Below the pieces are notes generated by a model. It had not been told where the DNA came from, did no database searches, and worked only from the letters and a program-made list of their open reading frames with translations. A stretch of DNA of 64,000 nt, taken from Heyndrickxia sp050281185. GTDB taxonomy: Bacteria > Bacillota > Bacilli > Bacillales > Bacillaceae_C. Position numbers and translations under genes: made by a program. Positions 15,454 through 24,814 of this stretch are shown piece by piece (within the stretch, counting starts at the first letter, position 1; each line of letters starts with the position of its first letter). Location: the NCBI RefSeq assembly GCF_050281185.1, contig NZ_JBNNWS010000013.1, positions 1 through 64,000 of the forward strand, read 5' to 3'.

Positions 15454-16782
15454 ATGTACATCGTAGCAGTTGGGTTAAATTATAAAACAGCCCCTGTAGA
15501 GATACGTGAAAAGCTAAGCTTTAATGAAGCAGATTTATCTGCTGCAATGACAGCTTTAAAAAATAAAAAAAGCATATTAGAAAATGTAATTGTTTCTACA
15601 TGTAATCGAACAGAGGTGTATGCAGTTGTTGATCAGCTGCACACGGGACGGTATTATATTAAAGATTTCTTGTCTGAATGGTTTCATATCGATAAAGAGG
15701 AATTCTCCCCATATTTGTTTATTTATGAACAAGAAGGAGCAATGGAACATTTATTTAATGTTATTTGTGGTTTGAATTCCATGGTTCTTGGAGAAACGCA
15801 AATTTTAGGCCAAGTAAAGAATAGCTTCTTTATTGGTCAAGAAGTTTCTTCAACAGGGACAATATTTAATCAACTTTTTAAACAAGCTATAACAGTAGCA
15901 AAAAAGGCTCATTCAGAAACTGAGATTGGATCTAATGCTGTGTCTGTAAGTTATGCAGCAGTGGAGCTTGCTAAAAAAGTCCTAGGTGATCTAAAAAATA
16001 AACATGTCCTAGTAGTGGGCGCTGGAAAAATGGGAAAGCTTGCTATAGAAAATTTATATGGAAGCGGAGCAACGAAAGTTTCCGTTATCAATCGTACATT
16101 TGAAAAAGCTCAGGATCTTGCAAAGCAATTCCATGGAAAAGCAAAAACTTTGCAGGAACTTCAGTGTGCGATTATGGAAGCAGATATTTTAATCAGCTCA
16201 ACGGGTGCTAAAGATTATGTCGTAACAAAAGATATGATGATGGCTATTGAAAGAATGAGAAAAGGTCGGCCTCTTTTCATGGTTGATATCGCTGTTCCAC
16301 GTGATTTGGATCCAAAAATAGCAGAGCTTGAAAGTGTCTTTTTATATGATATTGATGATTTAGAAGGCATTGTTGAAGCTAATCTTGCTGAAAGAAAAAA
16401 AGCAGCTGAAAAAATAATGATTCTTATTGAAAAAGAAATTGTTCAATTTAATGAGTGGGTTAACATGTTAGGGGTTATTCCTGTCATTACAGCATTACGG
16501 GAAAAAGCGTTATCCATACAGGAAGAAACTATGAAAAGTATTGATCGAAAAATGCCTAATCTTACAGAACGCGAACGAAAGATTTTAAGTAAGCATACAA
16601 AAAGCATTGTGAATCAATTGATAAAAGACCCTGTATCACAGGCAAAAGAGATTGCTGTACAGCCGAATGCTGCAGAACAGCTTGAATTATTTAAGAAAAT
16701 ATTTAATATCGAAGGTCATAATGAACAACCAGTAAAAACAAGTGAAAAAGCTTCGCTTCAATTGAATGTTCAGCCTTTATAA
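15454..16782 (+). CDS. hemA: Glutamyl-tRNA reductase
   Basis: Reduces glutamyl-tRNA(Glu) to glutamate-1-semialdehyde, the first committed step of the C5 tetrapyrrole pathway. 442 residues: catalytic domain with nucleophile Cys50 in STCNRTEVY, NADPH-binding Rossmann domain with VVGAGKMGKLA, and a C-terminal dimerisation helix. ATG 15454 follows GGGGGTG. It heads the hemAXCDBL operon and is the usual control point in Bacillus. The last 20 or so residues (KTSEKASLQLNVQPL-like tail) are variable in the family. Confidence 0.97.
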   Translation: MYIVAVGLNYKTAPVEIREKLSFNEADLSAAMTALKNKKSILENVIVSTCNRTEVYAVVDQLHTGRYYIKDFLSEWFHIDKEEFSPYLFIYEQEGAMEHLFNVICGLNSMVLGETQILGQVKNSFFIGQEVSSTGTIFNQLFKQAITVAKKAHSETEIGSNAVSVSYAAVELAKKVLGDLKNKHVLVVGAGKMGKLAIENLYGSGATKVSVINRTFEKAQDLAKQFHGKAKTLQELQCAIMEADILISSTGAKDYVVTKDMMMAIERMRKGRPLFMVDIAVPRDLDPKIAELESVFLYDIDDLEGIVEANLAERKKAAEKIMILIEKEIVQFNEWVNMLGVIPVITALREKALSIQEETMKSIDRKMPNLTERERKILSKHTKSIVNQLIKDPVSQAKEIAVQPNAAEQLELFKKIFNIEGHNEQPVKTSEKASLQLNVQPL

Positions 16783-16825
16783 TAATGCAATAATACTTTT
16801 TTTTATATAAAATATAAAGGAATAA

Positions 16826-16850
16826 GGAAATCGGCTAATATCCGATTTCC
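16826..16850. other. Hairpin in the hemA-hemX gap
   Basis: A perfect 9-bp inverted repeat GGAAATCGG / CCGATTTCC with a 7-nt loop and no T tract follows. It could stabilise or process the operon mRNA, but it is not a convincing terminator because hemX and later genes lack another promoter that I can see. Confidence 0.5.
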
Positions 16851-16858
16851 TCAAATCT

Positions 16859-16878
16859 ACCTCTGACCTCTATCCTCT
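16859..16878 (+). repeat. Pyrimidine-rich intergenic repeat, copy 2
   Basis: ACCTCTGACCTCTATCCTCT, matching 378-405 over the core. It is followed by a similar TTTTCTGAA stretch. Confidence 0.4.
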
Positions 16879-16921
16879 AGAAGATCGTAATGCGATTTTC
16901 TGAAGAAAGGTTGAATGTTCT

Positions 16922-17755
16922 ATGTTTGATATTGTTATGACAAAGCTTCATGAGCTAATGATCATATTATATGCGATTAGTATTTTACTTTATTTTATAG
17001 ACTTTTTACATCAGAATCAGAAGGCTAACCAATATGCTTTTTGGCTGCTTGCAATTGTTTGGGTTCTTCAAACAATTTTTTTGTTTATGTATGTGTTTCG
17101 AACGGGGAGGTTCCCAGTCCTCACATTATTTGAAGGACTTTATTTTTATGCATGGGTGTTAATTACTTTATCACTCGTCATTAATAAGATATTAAGAGTA
17201 GATTTCACCGTTTTTTTCACAAATATCATTGGATTCATTATTATGGCTATTCATACATTTGCACCAGTGCAGATGCCGAGTGTGGCAATGTCGGAAAGAT
17301 TAATTTCTGAATTGTTATTTATCCACATTACCATGGCTATTTTTTCATATGCGGCTTTTTCCTTTTCATTCGTCTTTTCTTTATTGTATTTACTGCAGTA
17401 TAAATTATTGAAGAAAAAGAAGTGGAGTCATCGCCTATGGCGATTAAATGATCTTTCAAAGCTTGAAAAGATGTCATATGTATTAAATATGATCGGTGTA
17501 CCTATGCTGATATTAAGCTTAATACTCGGTTTACAGTGGGCATTTATTAAGCTATCAACTTTCCATTGGTACGATTCGAAAATCATTGGTTCCTTCATTG
17601 TATTAGTGATTTACAGTTTTATTTTATATTTTCGCGAGCGTAAAAATATGTTTGGAAAATCATTGGCATTGTGGAATGTTGCTGCATTTCTTGTCGTATT
17701 GATTAATTTCTTTTTAATTAGTCGCTTATCAGCATTTCATTTTTGGTATTCGTAG
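16922..17755 (+). CDS. hemX: HemX, CcsA/ResC-like membrane protein
   Basis: 277 residues with about eight transmembrane segments, related to the cytochrome c assembly (CcsA) family. In B. subtilis HemX lowers the steady-state level of HemA protein and is not itself an enzyme of the pathway. ATG 16922 is in second position of the hem operon, 139 bp after hemA across a hairpin and a repeat. Its stop precedes the hemC GTG by 13 bp. Confidence 0.92.
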   Translation: MFDIVMTKLHELMIILYAISILLYFIDFLHQNQKANQYAFWLLAIVWVLQTIFLFMYVFRTGRFPVLTLFEGLYFYAWVLITLSLVINKILRVDFTVFFTNIIGFIIMAIHTFAPVQMPSVAMSERLISELLFIHITMAIFSYAAFSFSFVFSLLYLLQYKLLKKKKWSHRLWRLNDLSKLEKMSYVLNMIGVPMLILSLILGLQWAFIKLSTFHWYDSKIIGSFIVLVIYSFILYFRERKNMFGKSLALWNVAAFLVVLINFFLISRLSAFHFWYS

Positions 17756-17768
17756 GAGGATATAATAA

Positions 17769-18698
17769 GTGAGAAAAATAATTATTGGTTCAAGAAGAAG
17801 TAAGTTAGCGTTAACACAAACAAAATGGGTTGCTGAACAGTTGAAAAAACTAGGTGTCCCTTTTGAATTCGAAGTGAAAGAGATTGTTACGAAAGGGGAT
17901 AAAATATTAGATGTGACTCTTTCAAAGGTTGGCGGCAAAGGTCTTTTTGTAAAAGAGATTGAACAAGCATTACTAAATAAAGAAATTGATATGGCTGTAC
18001 ATAGTATGAAAGATATGCCAGCGGTCTTGCCTGAGGGACTAACCATTGGTTGTATACCAGATCGTGAAGATCATCGAGATGTTTTAATTTCCAAAGGTCA
18101 TATGACACTTCGTGATTTGCCAAAAGGAGCGAAGGTTGGCACAAGCAGTTTACGTCGCAGTGCTCAATTACTTGTTGAGCGTCCAGATTTAGAAATTAAA
18201 TGGATACGAGGGAATATTGATACAAGATTAGAAAAGCTTGAAAATGAGGATTATGATGCTATTATTTTAGCGGCAGCAGGACTTTCCAGTTTAGGCTGGA
18301 GCAGTGAGGTAGTAACAGAATATCTAGAACCGGAAGTTTGTTTGCCAGCTGTTGGGCAAGGCGCATTAGCGATAGAATGCCGGGAAGATGATAAGGAATT
18401 GCTTGAGCAATTATTAAAATTAACTTCGCCGGAAACGAAAAAAACAGTAACTGCCGAGCGGGCATTCCTTCATAAAATGGAAGGGGGATGTCAAGTTCCG
18501 ATTGCTGGCTTTGCAAAGATGACAGAAGATCATCAAGTTGCATTAACTGCACTCGTTGCTGATCCGAATGGTCAAACGATTTTTAAAGAAACAGTTGTCG
18601 GTGATAATCCCGAAGCTGTTGGTGAAAAAGCTGCGGAATTGCTTACAAGCCAAGGTGCAAAAGAGTTAATTGATCGTGTGAAGCAGGAGTTAGAGTAA
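17769..18698 (+). CDS. hemC: Porphobilinogen deaminase (hydroxymethylbilane synthase)
   Basis: Polymerises four porphobilinogen units to hydroxymethylbilane. 309 residues with the dipyrromethane-cofactor cysteine at Cys241 in EGGCQVPIAG, substrate-binding arginines in KVGTSSLRRSAQL and IRGNIDTRL, and the conserved start IIGSRRSKLALTQT. The start is GTG 17769 with GTAGGAGGA upstream. hemD follows after 2 bp, so the pair is tightly coupled. Confidence 0.96.
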   Translation: MRKIIIGSRRSKLALTQTKWVAEQLKKLGVPFEFEVKEIVTKGDKILDVTLSKVGGKGLFVKEIEQALLNKEIDMAVHSMKDMPAVLPEGLTIGCIPDREDHRDVLISKGHMTLRDLPKGAKVGTSSLRRSAQLLVERPDLEIKWIRGNIDTRLEKLENEDYDAIILAAAGLSSLGWSSEVVTEYLEPEVCLPAVGQGALAIECREDDKELLEQLLKLTSPETKKTVTAERAFLHKMEGGCQVPIAGFAKMTEDHQVALTALVADPNGQTIFKETVVGDNPEAVGEKAAELLTSQGAKELIDRVKQELE

Positions 18699-18700
18699 TC

Positions 18701-19501
18701 ATGATTGATGGATTGCCACTACAAGGCAAAAAAATTTTAGTCACACGGGGTGGAGAAAAAGGGAATAACCTTGCGAGTAAAATTACGGAATTCGGAGGAG
18801 TTTCTTTTGTTACTCCCTTAATTGATTTTGAGTTAAACCAAGATTTGAATGCTGCTACATATATAGAAAAGCTTGATTTCTATGATTGGATTATATTTAC
18901 AAGTCAAAATGGTGTAGATTTTTTTTTCAAAGAGCTTAAACGTCTTTATCCCGGATTAACTCCATCCAAGATAAAAAATCATATTGCTGCAGTTGGCAGT
19001 AAAACAAAGAAAGCCATTGAAAAATATCATGTATATGTAGATTTTTATCCTAAAAAATTTAGTGCAGCAGATTTTCTAGTTCAGTTTATAGAAGAAGTGC
19101 CTTTACCGAATCAAGTATTGATTCCTAAAGGAAATTTAGCTAGTAAGACCATTGCTGAAGGACTAGAGAAAAAAAAGGTAATCGTAGATGAGTGGATTGT
19201 ATATAACACATTTTTTCCTAAAGAGAATAAGGAAAAGTTAGTCGAGATCTTACAAAAAAACGATTTCAATTATGCCACTTTTACTAGTCCTTCTACTTTC
19301 CATCATTTTATGGAAATCGTAAAGGAATATTCATTACAAAAACAAATTAGCGGTATAGAGTTTGTTACCATTGGGGCTGTCACAAAGAAAACGGTTGAGG
19401 ATTACGGGTATTCGGTAGCAGTCAGTCCAGAGATATATACGATTGATTCAATGCTTGATCGTTTATGTAGATTAACCATTCAGGAGGAGGAAATTAAATG
19501 A
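18701..19501 (+). CDS. hemD: Uroporphyrinogen-III synthase
   Basis: Cyclises and inverts ring D of hydroxymethylbilane. 266 residues with the typical low-conservation two-domain fold; recognisable are LPLQGKKILVTRGGEKG at the start, FTSQNGVDFFF and the mirrored TFTSPSTFHHF near residue 200. Assignment rests on those plus position between hemC and hemB. The stop overlaps the hemB start by 4 bp. Confidence 0.93.
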   Translation: MIDGLPLQGKKILVTRGGEKGNNLASKITEFGGVSFVTPLIDFELNQDLNAATYIEKLDFYDWIIFTSQNGVDFFFKELKRLYPGLTPSKIKNHIAAVGSKTKKAIEKYHVYVDFYPKKFSAADFLVQFIEEVPLPNQVLIPKGNLASKTIAEGLEKKKVIVDEWIVYNTFFPKENKEKLVEILQKNDFNYATFTSPSTFHHFMEIVKEYSLQKQISGIEFVTIGAVTKKTVEDYGYSVAVSPEIYTIDSMLDRLCRLTIQEEEIK

Positions 19502-20475
19502 AAGACTTGCAGTTTAAACGTCATAGGAGACTACGTTCTTCAGCAAATATGAGAGCTTTAGTGCGTGAAACACATTTACATGTAGAGGATTTTATTTATC
19601 CGATTTTCGTCGTTGAAGGAGAAAATATTAAACACCCAGTTTCATCGATGCCTGGAGTTTACCAGATCTCACTCGATCATTTAAAAGCTGAAATGGATGA
19701 AGTAGTAGATTTGGGAATCAAATCAGTTTTATTATTTGGAATACCGTTAGAGAAGGATGCCGAAGGATCAGGGGCATTCCACAATCATGGGATTGTACAA
19801 GAAGCAACTCGTTTTATTAAGAAGGAATATCCTGAAATCATTATTATAGCCGATACTTGTCTTTGTGAATATACTGATCACGGTCACTGTGGAGTGATTG
19901 AAGAAGGAAAAATCCTTAATGATCCAAGCCTTGATTTGTTGGCAAGGACAGCGGTCAGTCAAGCTGAAGCAGGGGCTGATATTATTGCACCATCAAATAT
20001 GATGGATGGTTTCGTTGCGGCTATCCGTAAAGGTTTAGACGAAGCTGGATATGAGGACATTCCAATTATGTCATACGCTGTTAAATATGCTTCTTCTTTT
20101 TATGGTCCTTTCCGTGATGCGGCCGGCAGCGCTCCACAATTTGGGGATCGAAAAACATATCAAATGGATCCTGCTAATCGACTTGAAGCTCTTAGGGAAG
20201 CTCAATCAGATGTCGAAGAAGGTGCAGATTTCTTAATTGTGAAGCCAACCCTTTCTTATCTGGATATAGTTAGAGATGTAAGAAATGAATTCCAATTACC
20301 TGTCGTTGGTTATAATGTTAGTGGAGAATATTCATTAGTTAAAGCTGCTGCCGAGAATGGCTGGATTGATGAAAAAACAATGGTGTTAGAAATGCTAACG
20401 AGCATGAAACGTGCTGGTTGTGATTTAATTATCACATATTTTGCTAAAGATGCTGCTAGATGGTTAGCAGAATAA
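19498..20475 (+). CDS. hemB: Delta-aminolevulinic acid dehydratase (porphobilinogen synthase)
   Basis: Condenses two 5-aminolevulinate molecules to porphobilinogen. 325 residues, TIM barrel. Schiff-base lysines are Lys196 in AVKYASSFYGPFRDAA and Lys249 in IVKPTLSYLD. The segment DTCLCEYTDHGHCG contains the three cysteines of the zinc-dependent class, so a zinc enzyme is likely. AGGAGGAGG precedes ATG 19498, which overlaps hemD. Confidence 0.96.
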   Translation: MKDLQFKRHRRLRSSANMRALVRETHLHVEDFIYPIFVVEGENIKHPVSSMPGVYQISLDHLKAEMDEVVDLGIKSVLLFGIPLEKDAEGSGAFHNHGIVQEATRFIKKEYPEIIIIADTCLCEYTDHGHCGVIEEGKILNDPSLDLLARTAVSQAEAGADIIAPSNMMDGFVAAIRKGLDEAGYEDIPIMSYAVKYASSFYGPFRDAAGSAPQFGDRKTYQMDPANRLEALREAQSDVEEGADFLIVKPTLSYLDIVRDVRNEFQLPVVGYNVSGEYSLVKAAAENGWIDEKTMVLEMLTSMKRAGCDLIITYFAKDAARWLAE

Positions 20476-20526
20476 AGAAATTTTTTGTTAATTAAATATA
20501 CTTGTGACCTAATGGGGGTTGTAAAA

Positions 20527-21816
20527 TTGCGTTCATATGAAAATTCTAAAAAAGCATTTCAAGAAGCAGTAACACTTATGCCTGGAGGAGTTAATAGTCC
20601 TGTTCGTGCATTTAAGTCGGTCGATATGGATCCGATTTTTATGGAAAAAGGCAAGGGATCGAAAATTTACGATATTGACGGTAATGAGTACATTGACTAT
20701 GTCTTATCATGGGGACCACTTATTTTAGGACATACGAATGAGCAAGTTGTGGAAGCATTGAAAAAAGTGGTAGAGGAAGGGACAAGCTTTGGGGCACCAA
20801 CTTTGGCTGAAAACAAGCTGGCAACCCTTGTTAAAGAACGTGTACCATCCATTGAAATTATCCGTATGGTCTCTTCGGGTACTGAAGCAACGATGAGTGC
20901 TTTAAGACTTGCCCGTGGATTTACAGGTCGAAATAAAATCTTGAAATTCGTAGGCAGCTATCATGGTCATGGGGATTCACTATTAATAAAAGCAGGTTCT
21001 GGTGTTGCTACTTTAGGTTTACCTGACAGCCCAGGAGTCCCTGAAGGAATTGCAAGCAATACGATTGCTGTTCCGTATAATGATTTAGAAGGAGTCAAAA
21101 CGGCATTTCAACAATTTGGAGAAGATATTGCTTGTATTATTGTTGAACCAGTTGCAGGGAATATGGGAGTAGTCCCTCCTCAGCCTGGGTTTTTAGAGGG
21201 ATTACGTGAAATCACTACACAATATGGCGCACTATTAGTTTTTGACGAAGTCATGACTGGTTTCCGTGTTGATTACAATTGTGCTCAAGGTTATTACGGG
21301 ATTACTCCTGATTTAACATGCTTAGGTAAAGTTATTGGTGGAGGTCTTCCTGTTGGAGCTTTTGGCGGAAAAGCAGAAATTATGGAGAAAATTGCTCCTA
21401 GCGGTCCAGTTTATCAGGCAGGAACATTATCAGGAAATCCATTAGCGATGACAGCTGGATATGAAACACTTGTACAGTTAACACCAGACACGTATAAGGA
21501 ATTTATTAGAAAAGCAGATAAGCTTGAACAAGGATTACATCAAGCGGCTCTTAAATATGAGATTCCACATACAATTAACCGTGCAGGATCGATGATTGGT
21601 ATTTTCTTAACGAATGAAAATGTCATTAATTATGACACAGCTAAAACATCTGATTTAGAGCTATTTGCTGCATATTATAGAGAGATGGCAAATAACGGAA
21701 TATTTTTACCTCCATCACAATTTGAAGGCCTATTCTTATCTACCTCACATACAGATGAAGATATTGAAAAGACAATCGAAGCGGTGGAAAAAACCTTCAA
21801 GACAATTAAAGGATAA
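20527..21816 (+). CDS. hemL: Glutamate-1-semialdehyde 2,1-aminomutase
   Basis: PLP enzyme that converts glutamate-1-semialdehyde to 5-aminolevulinate, the partner of HemA. 429 residues with PLP lysine Lys268 in LGKVIGGGLPVGAFGG, SSGTEATMSALRLARG and the FDEVMTGFR cofactor loop. I chose TTG 20527 (protein starts LRSYENSKKAF) because GGGGGTTG lies just upstream and it matches family N-termini; the frame is open to 20485. It is the last gene of the operon, closed by a terminator. Confidence 0.95.
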   Translation: MRSYENSKKAFQEAVTLMPGGVNSPVRAFKSVDMDPIFMEKGKGSKIYDIDGNEYIDYVLSWGPLILGHTNEQVVEALKKVVEEGTSFGAPTLAENKLATLVKERVPSIEIIRMVSSGTEATMSALRLARGFTGRNKILKFVGSYHGHGDSLLIKAGSGVATLGLPDSPGVPEGIASNTIAVPYNDLEGVKTAFQQFGEDIACIIVEPVAGNMGVVPPQPGFLEGLREITTQYGALLVFDEVMTGFRVDYNCAQGYYGITPDLTCLGKVIGGGLPVGAFGGKAEIMEKIAPSGPVYQAGTLSGNPLAMTAGYETLVQLTPDTYKEFIRKADKLEQGLHQAALKYEIPHTINRAGSMIGIFLTNENVINYDTAKTSDLELFAAYYREMANNGIFLPPSQFEGLFLSTSHTDEDIEKTIEAVEKTFKTIKG

Positions 21817-21828
21817 TAAATTGTACGA

Positions 21829-21855
21829 ACCACACCATTTTTGGTGTGGTTTTTA
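21829..21855 (+). terminator. Terminator of the hem operon
   Basis: AACCACACC / GGTGTGGTT stem, loop ATTTTT, followed by TTTAC. Confidence 0.85.
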
Positions 21856-21924
21856 CTGTAAATAAACAAAATATAGATATTCTAAAAGAATATCGTTCTC
21901 ATCCTTAATTTACATAAAAACATA

Positions 21925-21953
21925 TCATAATCTCCCTCCGTTATTCATAAAGT
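21925..21953 (+). promoter_or_regulatory. Putative sigma-E promoter of spoVID
   Basis: TCATAAT at 21925-21931 and CATAAAGT at 21946-21953 (consensus CATAnnnT), spacing 14. B. subtilis spoVID is a sigma-E gene. Confidence 0.5.
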
Positions 21954-22001
21954 GTAAATGACATAGTCAGTTTGTGATGGAATCGAAGGGAGGAATCCAC
22001 C

Positions 22002-23297
22002 TTGTCTCAAAGTCAATCGTCATTACGATTTTCATTAGAAGAGTCTGTTTGGTTTAAAAAAGGACAGGAAGTAGAAGAACTTCTATCCATTTCATTGGAT
22101 CCGCATATAACGATTCAAGAACAAGAGCAGTACGTTCAAATTATTGGAAGTCTGCAATTATCGGGTGAATACAAGGGCTGTGGTGAAGATGAATATGAAC
22201 AGGAACTAGATTTACATGGAAAATTTGCACATTATGTAGATTATCGTTCAGAAGTTGAGGTTTATCATTTTGAACATCGATTTCCAGTGGACGTCACTAT
22301 CCCGAAAAATAGAATTGATCATTTAGAGGATATTGATGTAAATATTGATGCATTTGATTATGAACTCCCTGAAAAAGGAAAGTTGAAACTAAATGCGGAT
22401 CTCTCAATTTTGGGAATACGGAATGAAAACACAATGAATGAGGAACGAGAAGAAGAAATCCCTATATCATACTATCCAACAGAACCGCACTATCAAAATG
22501 CTGCGGAGGAAGTAGAAGAACTCGAAGAAGCAGAACTTGTAAGAGCAGAAGTAGAAGGATCACAAGAAGAAGTGGTGGATAGATTAGAAGAAGCTTTTCA
22601 GGAAGAATTTTCAAGATCTGAAGAGGAGTCATTAGAAATACAATTTGAAGATAACTTCCAAGTGCCTTTAGGGATAGAGGAAGAATCTGAACAGGAGTAT
22701 AAGCTTTCACGGTTACCTTTAATTGAAAATGAGCACGAGGAAATCGAATCCATTCAAGAAGAAGATTTATTTCAGCCATTCATTATTGAAGCTAGGAAAC
22801 AACCGACGGATCAAGAAAAAGAAGAGGACTTTATAAGTAATGAAAACCAGCAAGATGAACTCTCCATAAACCTTGGAATGTTCGAAGCGAATGTAGAGTC
22901 TAGCTCAAATGAATTATACCAGCAATCTCGTCAAACAGACTACGAGTCTTCGAACGAAAGCTTTAACGAATCATCTGCTATAGAGTCCTCTTCTAATGAA
23001 CATCCTCATGATGAAGACGATCAGGAAGAAATAGATAAAAGCCAAAAGAAGAAAAAGAAAAAGTTTGGGAAATATGAATCTATTTCATTGGCAGACTTTT
23101 TTGCTAGAAAAACAGAAGAAAAAGCGGCAAAATTAAAGGTTTGTATTGTGCAGCATGGAGAAACTTTAGATTATTTGGCAGAAAAATATGATATAAATGT
23201 CCAACAAATATTAAGAATGAACCACTTAGAAATGAACCAGGATGTTTATGAAGGGCAAGTTCTATATATACCTTCTTATGCCTATAAAAAAGAATGA
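22002..23297 (+). CDS. spoVID: Stage VI sporulation protein D, spore coat assembly factor
   Basis: 431 residues. SpoVID drives encasement of the forespore by the coat and recruits SafA. The N-terminal region (about 1-140, beginning with SLRFSLEESVWFKKGQEV) is the conserved structured domain. The middle (about 145-350) is very acidic and low complexity, rich in E, S and N. A basic KKKKKKFGKYES stretch precedes the C-terminal LysM domain (about 380-428, CIVQHGETLDYLAEKYDINV), which in SpoVID binds coat/cortex components. The start is TTG 22002 after GGGAGGAA. ysxE follows 24 bp later. Confidence 0.93.
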   Translation: MSQSQSSLRFSLEESVWFKKGQEVEELLSISLDPHITIQEQEQYVQIIGSLQLSGEYKGCGEDEYEQELDLHGKFAHYVDYRSEVEVYHFEHRFPVDVTIPKNRIDHLEDIDVNIDAFDYELPEKGKLKLNADLSILGIRNENTMNEEREEEIPISYYPTEPHYQNAAEEVEELEEAELVRAEVEGSQEEVVDRLEEAFQEEFSRSEEESLEIQFEDNFQVPLGIEEESEQEYKLSRLPLIENEHEEIESIQEEDLFQPFIIEARKQPTDQEKEEDFISNENQQDELSINLGMFEANVESSSNELYQQSRQTDYESSNESFNESSAIESSSNEHPHDEDDQEEIDKSQKKKKKKFGKYESISLADFFARKTEEKAAKLKVCIVQHGETLDYLAEKYDINVQQILRMNHLEMNQDVYEGQVLYIPSYAYKKE

Positions 23298-23321
23298 TAC
23301 CGCGCCTAAGCAGGTGATAGA

Positions 23322-24353
23322 ATGGATAGGACTACATCTACTGAAATAAATAACATCATGAAGCAATATGGGATGAAGGCGAATTTTTTTGAAAAATACG
23401 GAAAAAGCTTTAAAGTGTCCACTAGTGAAGGGAATTTTGCTTTAAAAAGAATTTCCCCTTATACAGGAACTGGTTTTGTTAAAAATGTACAGTTACTTTA
23501 CCACCGCGGTTATAATCGAATTGTTCCTATTTATCCTACATTGGATGGAAGATATGCAGTTCTTGATGAACAATACTTATATTATTTAATGCCTTGGCTT
23601 CCTAATGAAGAAAAAGAAGATCGTAGTGAAAAACATCAAAAAATGTTTAGAGAATTAGCAAGGCTTCACACTTTATCAGTAAAAGAGGTTCAAATTACTA
23701 AAGAACAACGGAAAGAGCATTTCGATCAAACCAATGAACAGTGGGTAAGAGAAACAGAGTTTTTTGAGGAATTTCTCGAACGAAGTGAACAAAAATGGTA
23801 TATGTCACCATTTGAGTTAATGTTTTGTACATTTTTTCAAGACATTATTCAAGCATTAAATTTTTCAAAAAAACAACTTGAACAATGGTATGAGGATTCA
23901 AAAGATGTAGAAAAGGGAAGGACCGTTGTTGTACACGGAAAGGTCTCTACAGAGCATTTTTTATATGATGAACGTGGCTACGGGTATTTTACAAACTTTG
24001 AAAATTCTAAAGTTACTTCACCAATCAATGATTTATTACCGTTTTTAGCAAGAACTTTAAATACGTATCCAAAGCGGTTGGATGATAGTGTGGATTGGTT
24101 ATATACGTATTTAGGGCATTTTCCCTTTCGCGAAGATGAAAAGAGATTATTCCTTGGTTATTTAGCGCATCCCGGCCCTATTTATCGAATTGTTGAGGAA
24201 TATTTTTTTAAGAAAACAAAGAAAAGTGAAATGAAATATGTAAAACAATTGCAAAGAAATTATTGGCTCCTGAAAAATACCGAATACGTAGTTATGCGTA
24301 TTAATCAAATTGCAGCACAAAAAACAAATGCAGAAAATAGCGGCCCTTCTTAA
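23322..24353 (+). CDS. ysxE: Spore coat protein YsxE, kinase-fold with degenerate active site
   Basis: 343 residues of the CotS/YsxE group, which has an aminoglycoside-phosphotransferase (protein-kinase-like) fold. The catalytic loop expected to read HGDxxxxN reads H205-G206-K207 with His at 212 in place of Asn, and the DFD metal motif is replaced by NFE. Catalysis therefore looks lost and a structural role in the coat is more likely. ATG 23322 follows CAGGTGAT. It sits 24 bp after spoVID and shares its operon, with a terminator after it. Confidence 0.9.
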   Translation: MDRTTSTEINNIMKQYGMKANFFEKYGKSFKVSTSEGNFALKRISPYTGTGFVKNVQLLYHRGYNRIVPIYPTLDGRYAVLDEQYLYYLMPWLPNEEKEDRSEKHQKMFRELARLHTLSVKEVQITKEQRKEHFDQTNEQWVRETEFFEEFLERSEQKWYMSPFELMFCTFFQDIIQALNFSKKQLEQWYEDSKDVEKGRTVVVHGKVSTEHFLYDERGYGYFTNFENSKVTSPINDLLPFLARTLNTYPKRLDDSVDWLYTYLGHFPFREDEKRLFLGYLAHPGPIYRIVEEYFFKKTKKSEMKYVKQLQRNYWLLKNTEYVVMRINQIAAQKTNAENSGPS

Positions 24354-24379
24354 AAATAATTTAAGTAAGGGCCTTTTTT
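24342..24379 (+). terminator. Terminator after ysxE
   Basis: GGCCCTTCTTA / TAAGTAAGGGCC arms followed by TTTTTTA. The left arm overlaps the last ysxE codons. Confidence 0.75.
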
Positions 24380-24384
24380 ATATC

Positions 24385-24576
24385 TTATATCCACTCATTA
24401 TGGTATGCTAAGGCGATTAAAATAAAAATTGCTAGCAATAAAACGTCAAATGCTGTTGGTAACAAGACCGTACGAATGGCTTGAAAAATAGTAAAGGGTA
24501 TTATTAACTGTTTACAAATACCTTTAATCGTTTTACCCCAGGTTTGTAATGTATATCGATTAAAATTTTTCTTCAT
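24385..24576 (-). CDS. Small hydrophobic protein of unknown function
   Basis: 63 residues: a basic N-terminus (KKNFNRYTLQTWGKTIKG) followed by one or two transmembrane segments (about 24-58, ending in LLLAIFILIALAYHNEWI). I do not recognise the family. ATG 24576 has AGGAAGGTG 6 bp upstream on the minus strand; GTG 24585 is an alternative that overlaps that site. It is convergent with ysxE and divergent from valS. A real gene is supported by the good ribosome-binding site and the lack of overlap. Confidence 0.65.
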   Translation of the reverse strand: MKKNFNRYTLQTWGKTIKGICKQLIIPFTIFQAIRTVLLPTAFDVLLLAIFILIALAYHNEWI

Positions 24577-24748
24577 GCCTTTCACCTTCCTATAATCGAT
24601 CCATTTTATACTAATGTATGAAATATAGGCAAATCGGTGTCATCTGGGTGAAAGGAGTATAATTGCAAGAATATTTTTCACAAAAATGGGCAATAATAAT
24701 TGACGAAATGACTAAAAATTAGATATTATAATAAATAAATTAAATGAC

Positions 24749-24779
24749 TTGAAAATACATTGATTGGGAAAAGTACAAT
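24749..24779 (+). promoter_or_regulatory. Candidate sigma-A promoter of valS
   Basis: TTGAAA at 24749-24754 and TACAAT at 24774-24779 (spacing 19) would start transcription about 30 nt before the T-box stem I. An alternative, TTGACG at 24700 with TATTAT at 24724, has better spacing (18) but a longer leader. Confidence 0.35.
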
Positions 24780-24814
24780 GGGATACTGCTTAAAATGAGG
24801 TATTAAATACTTCT

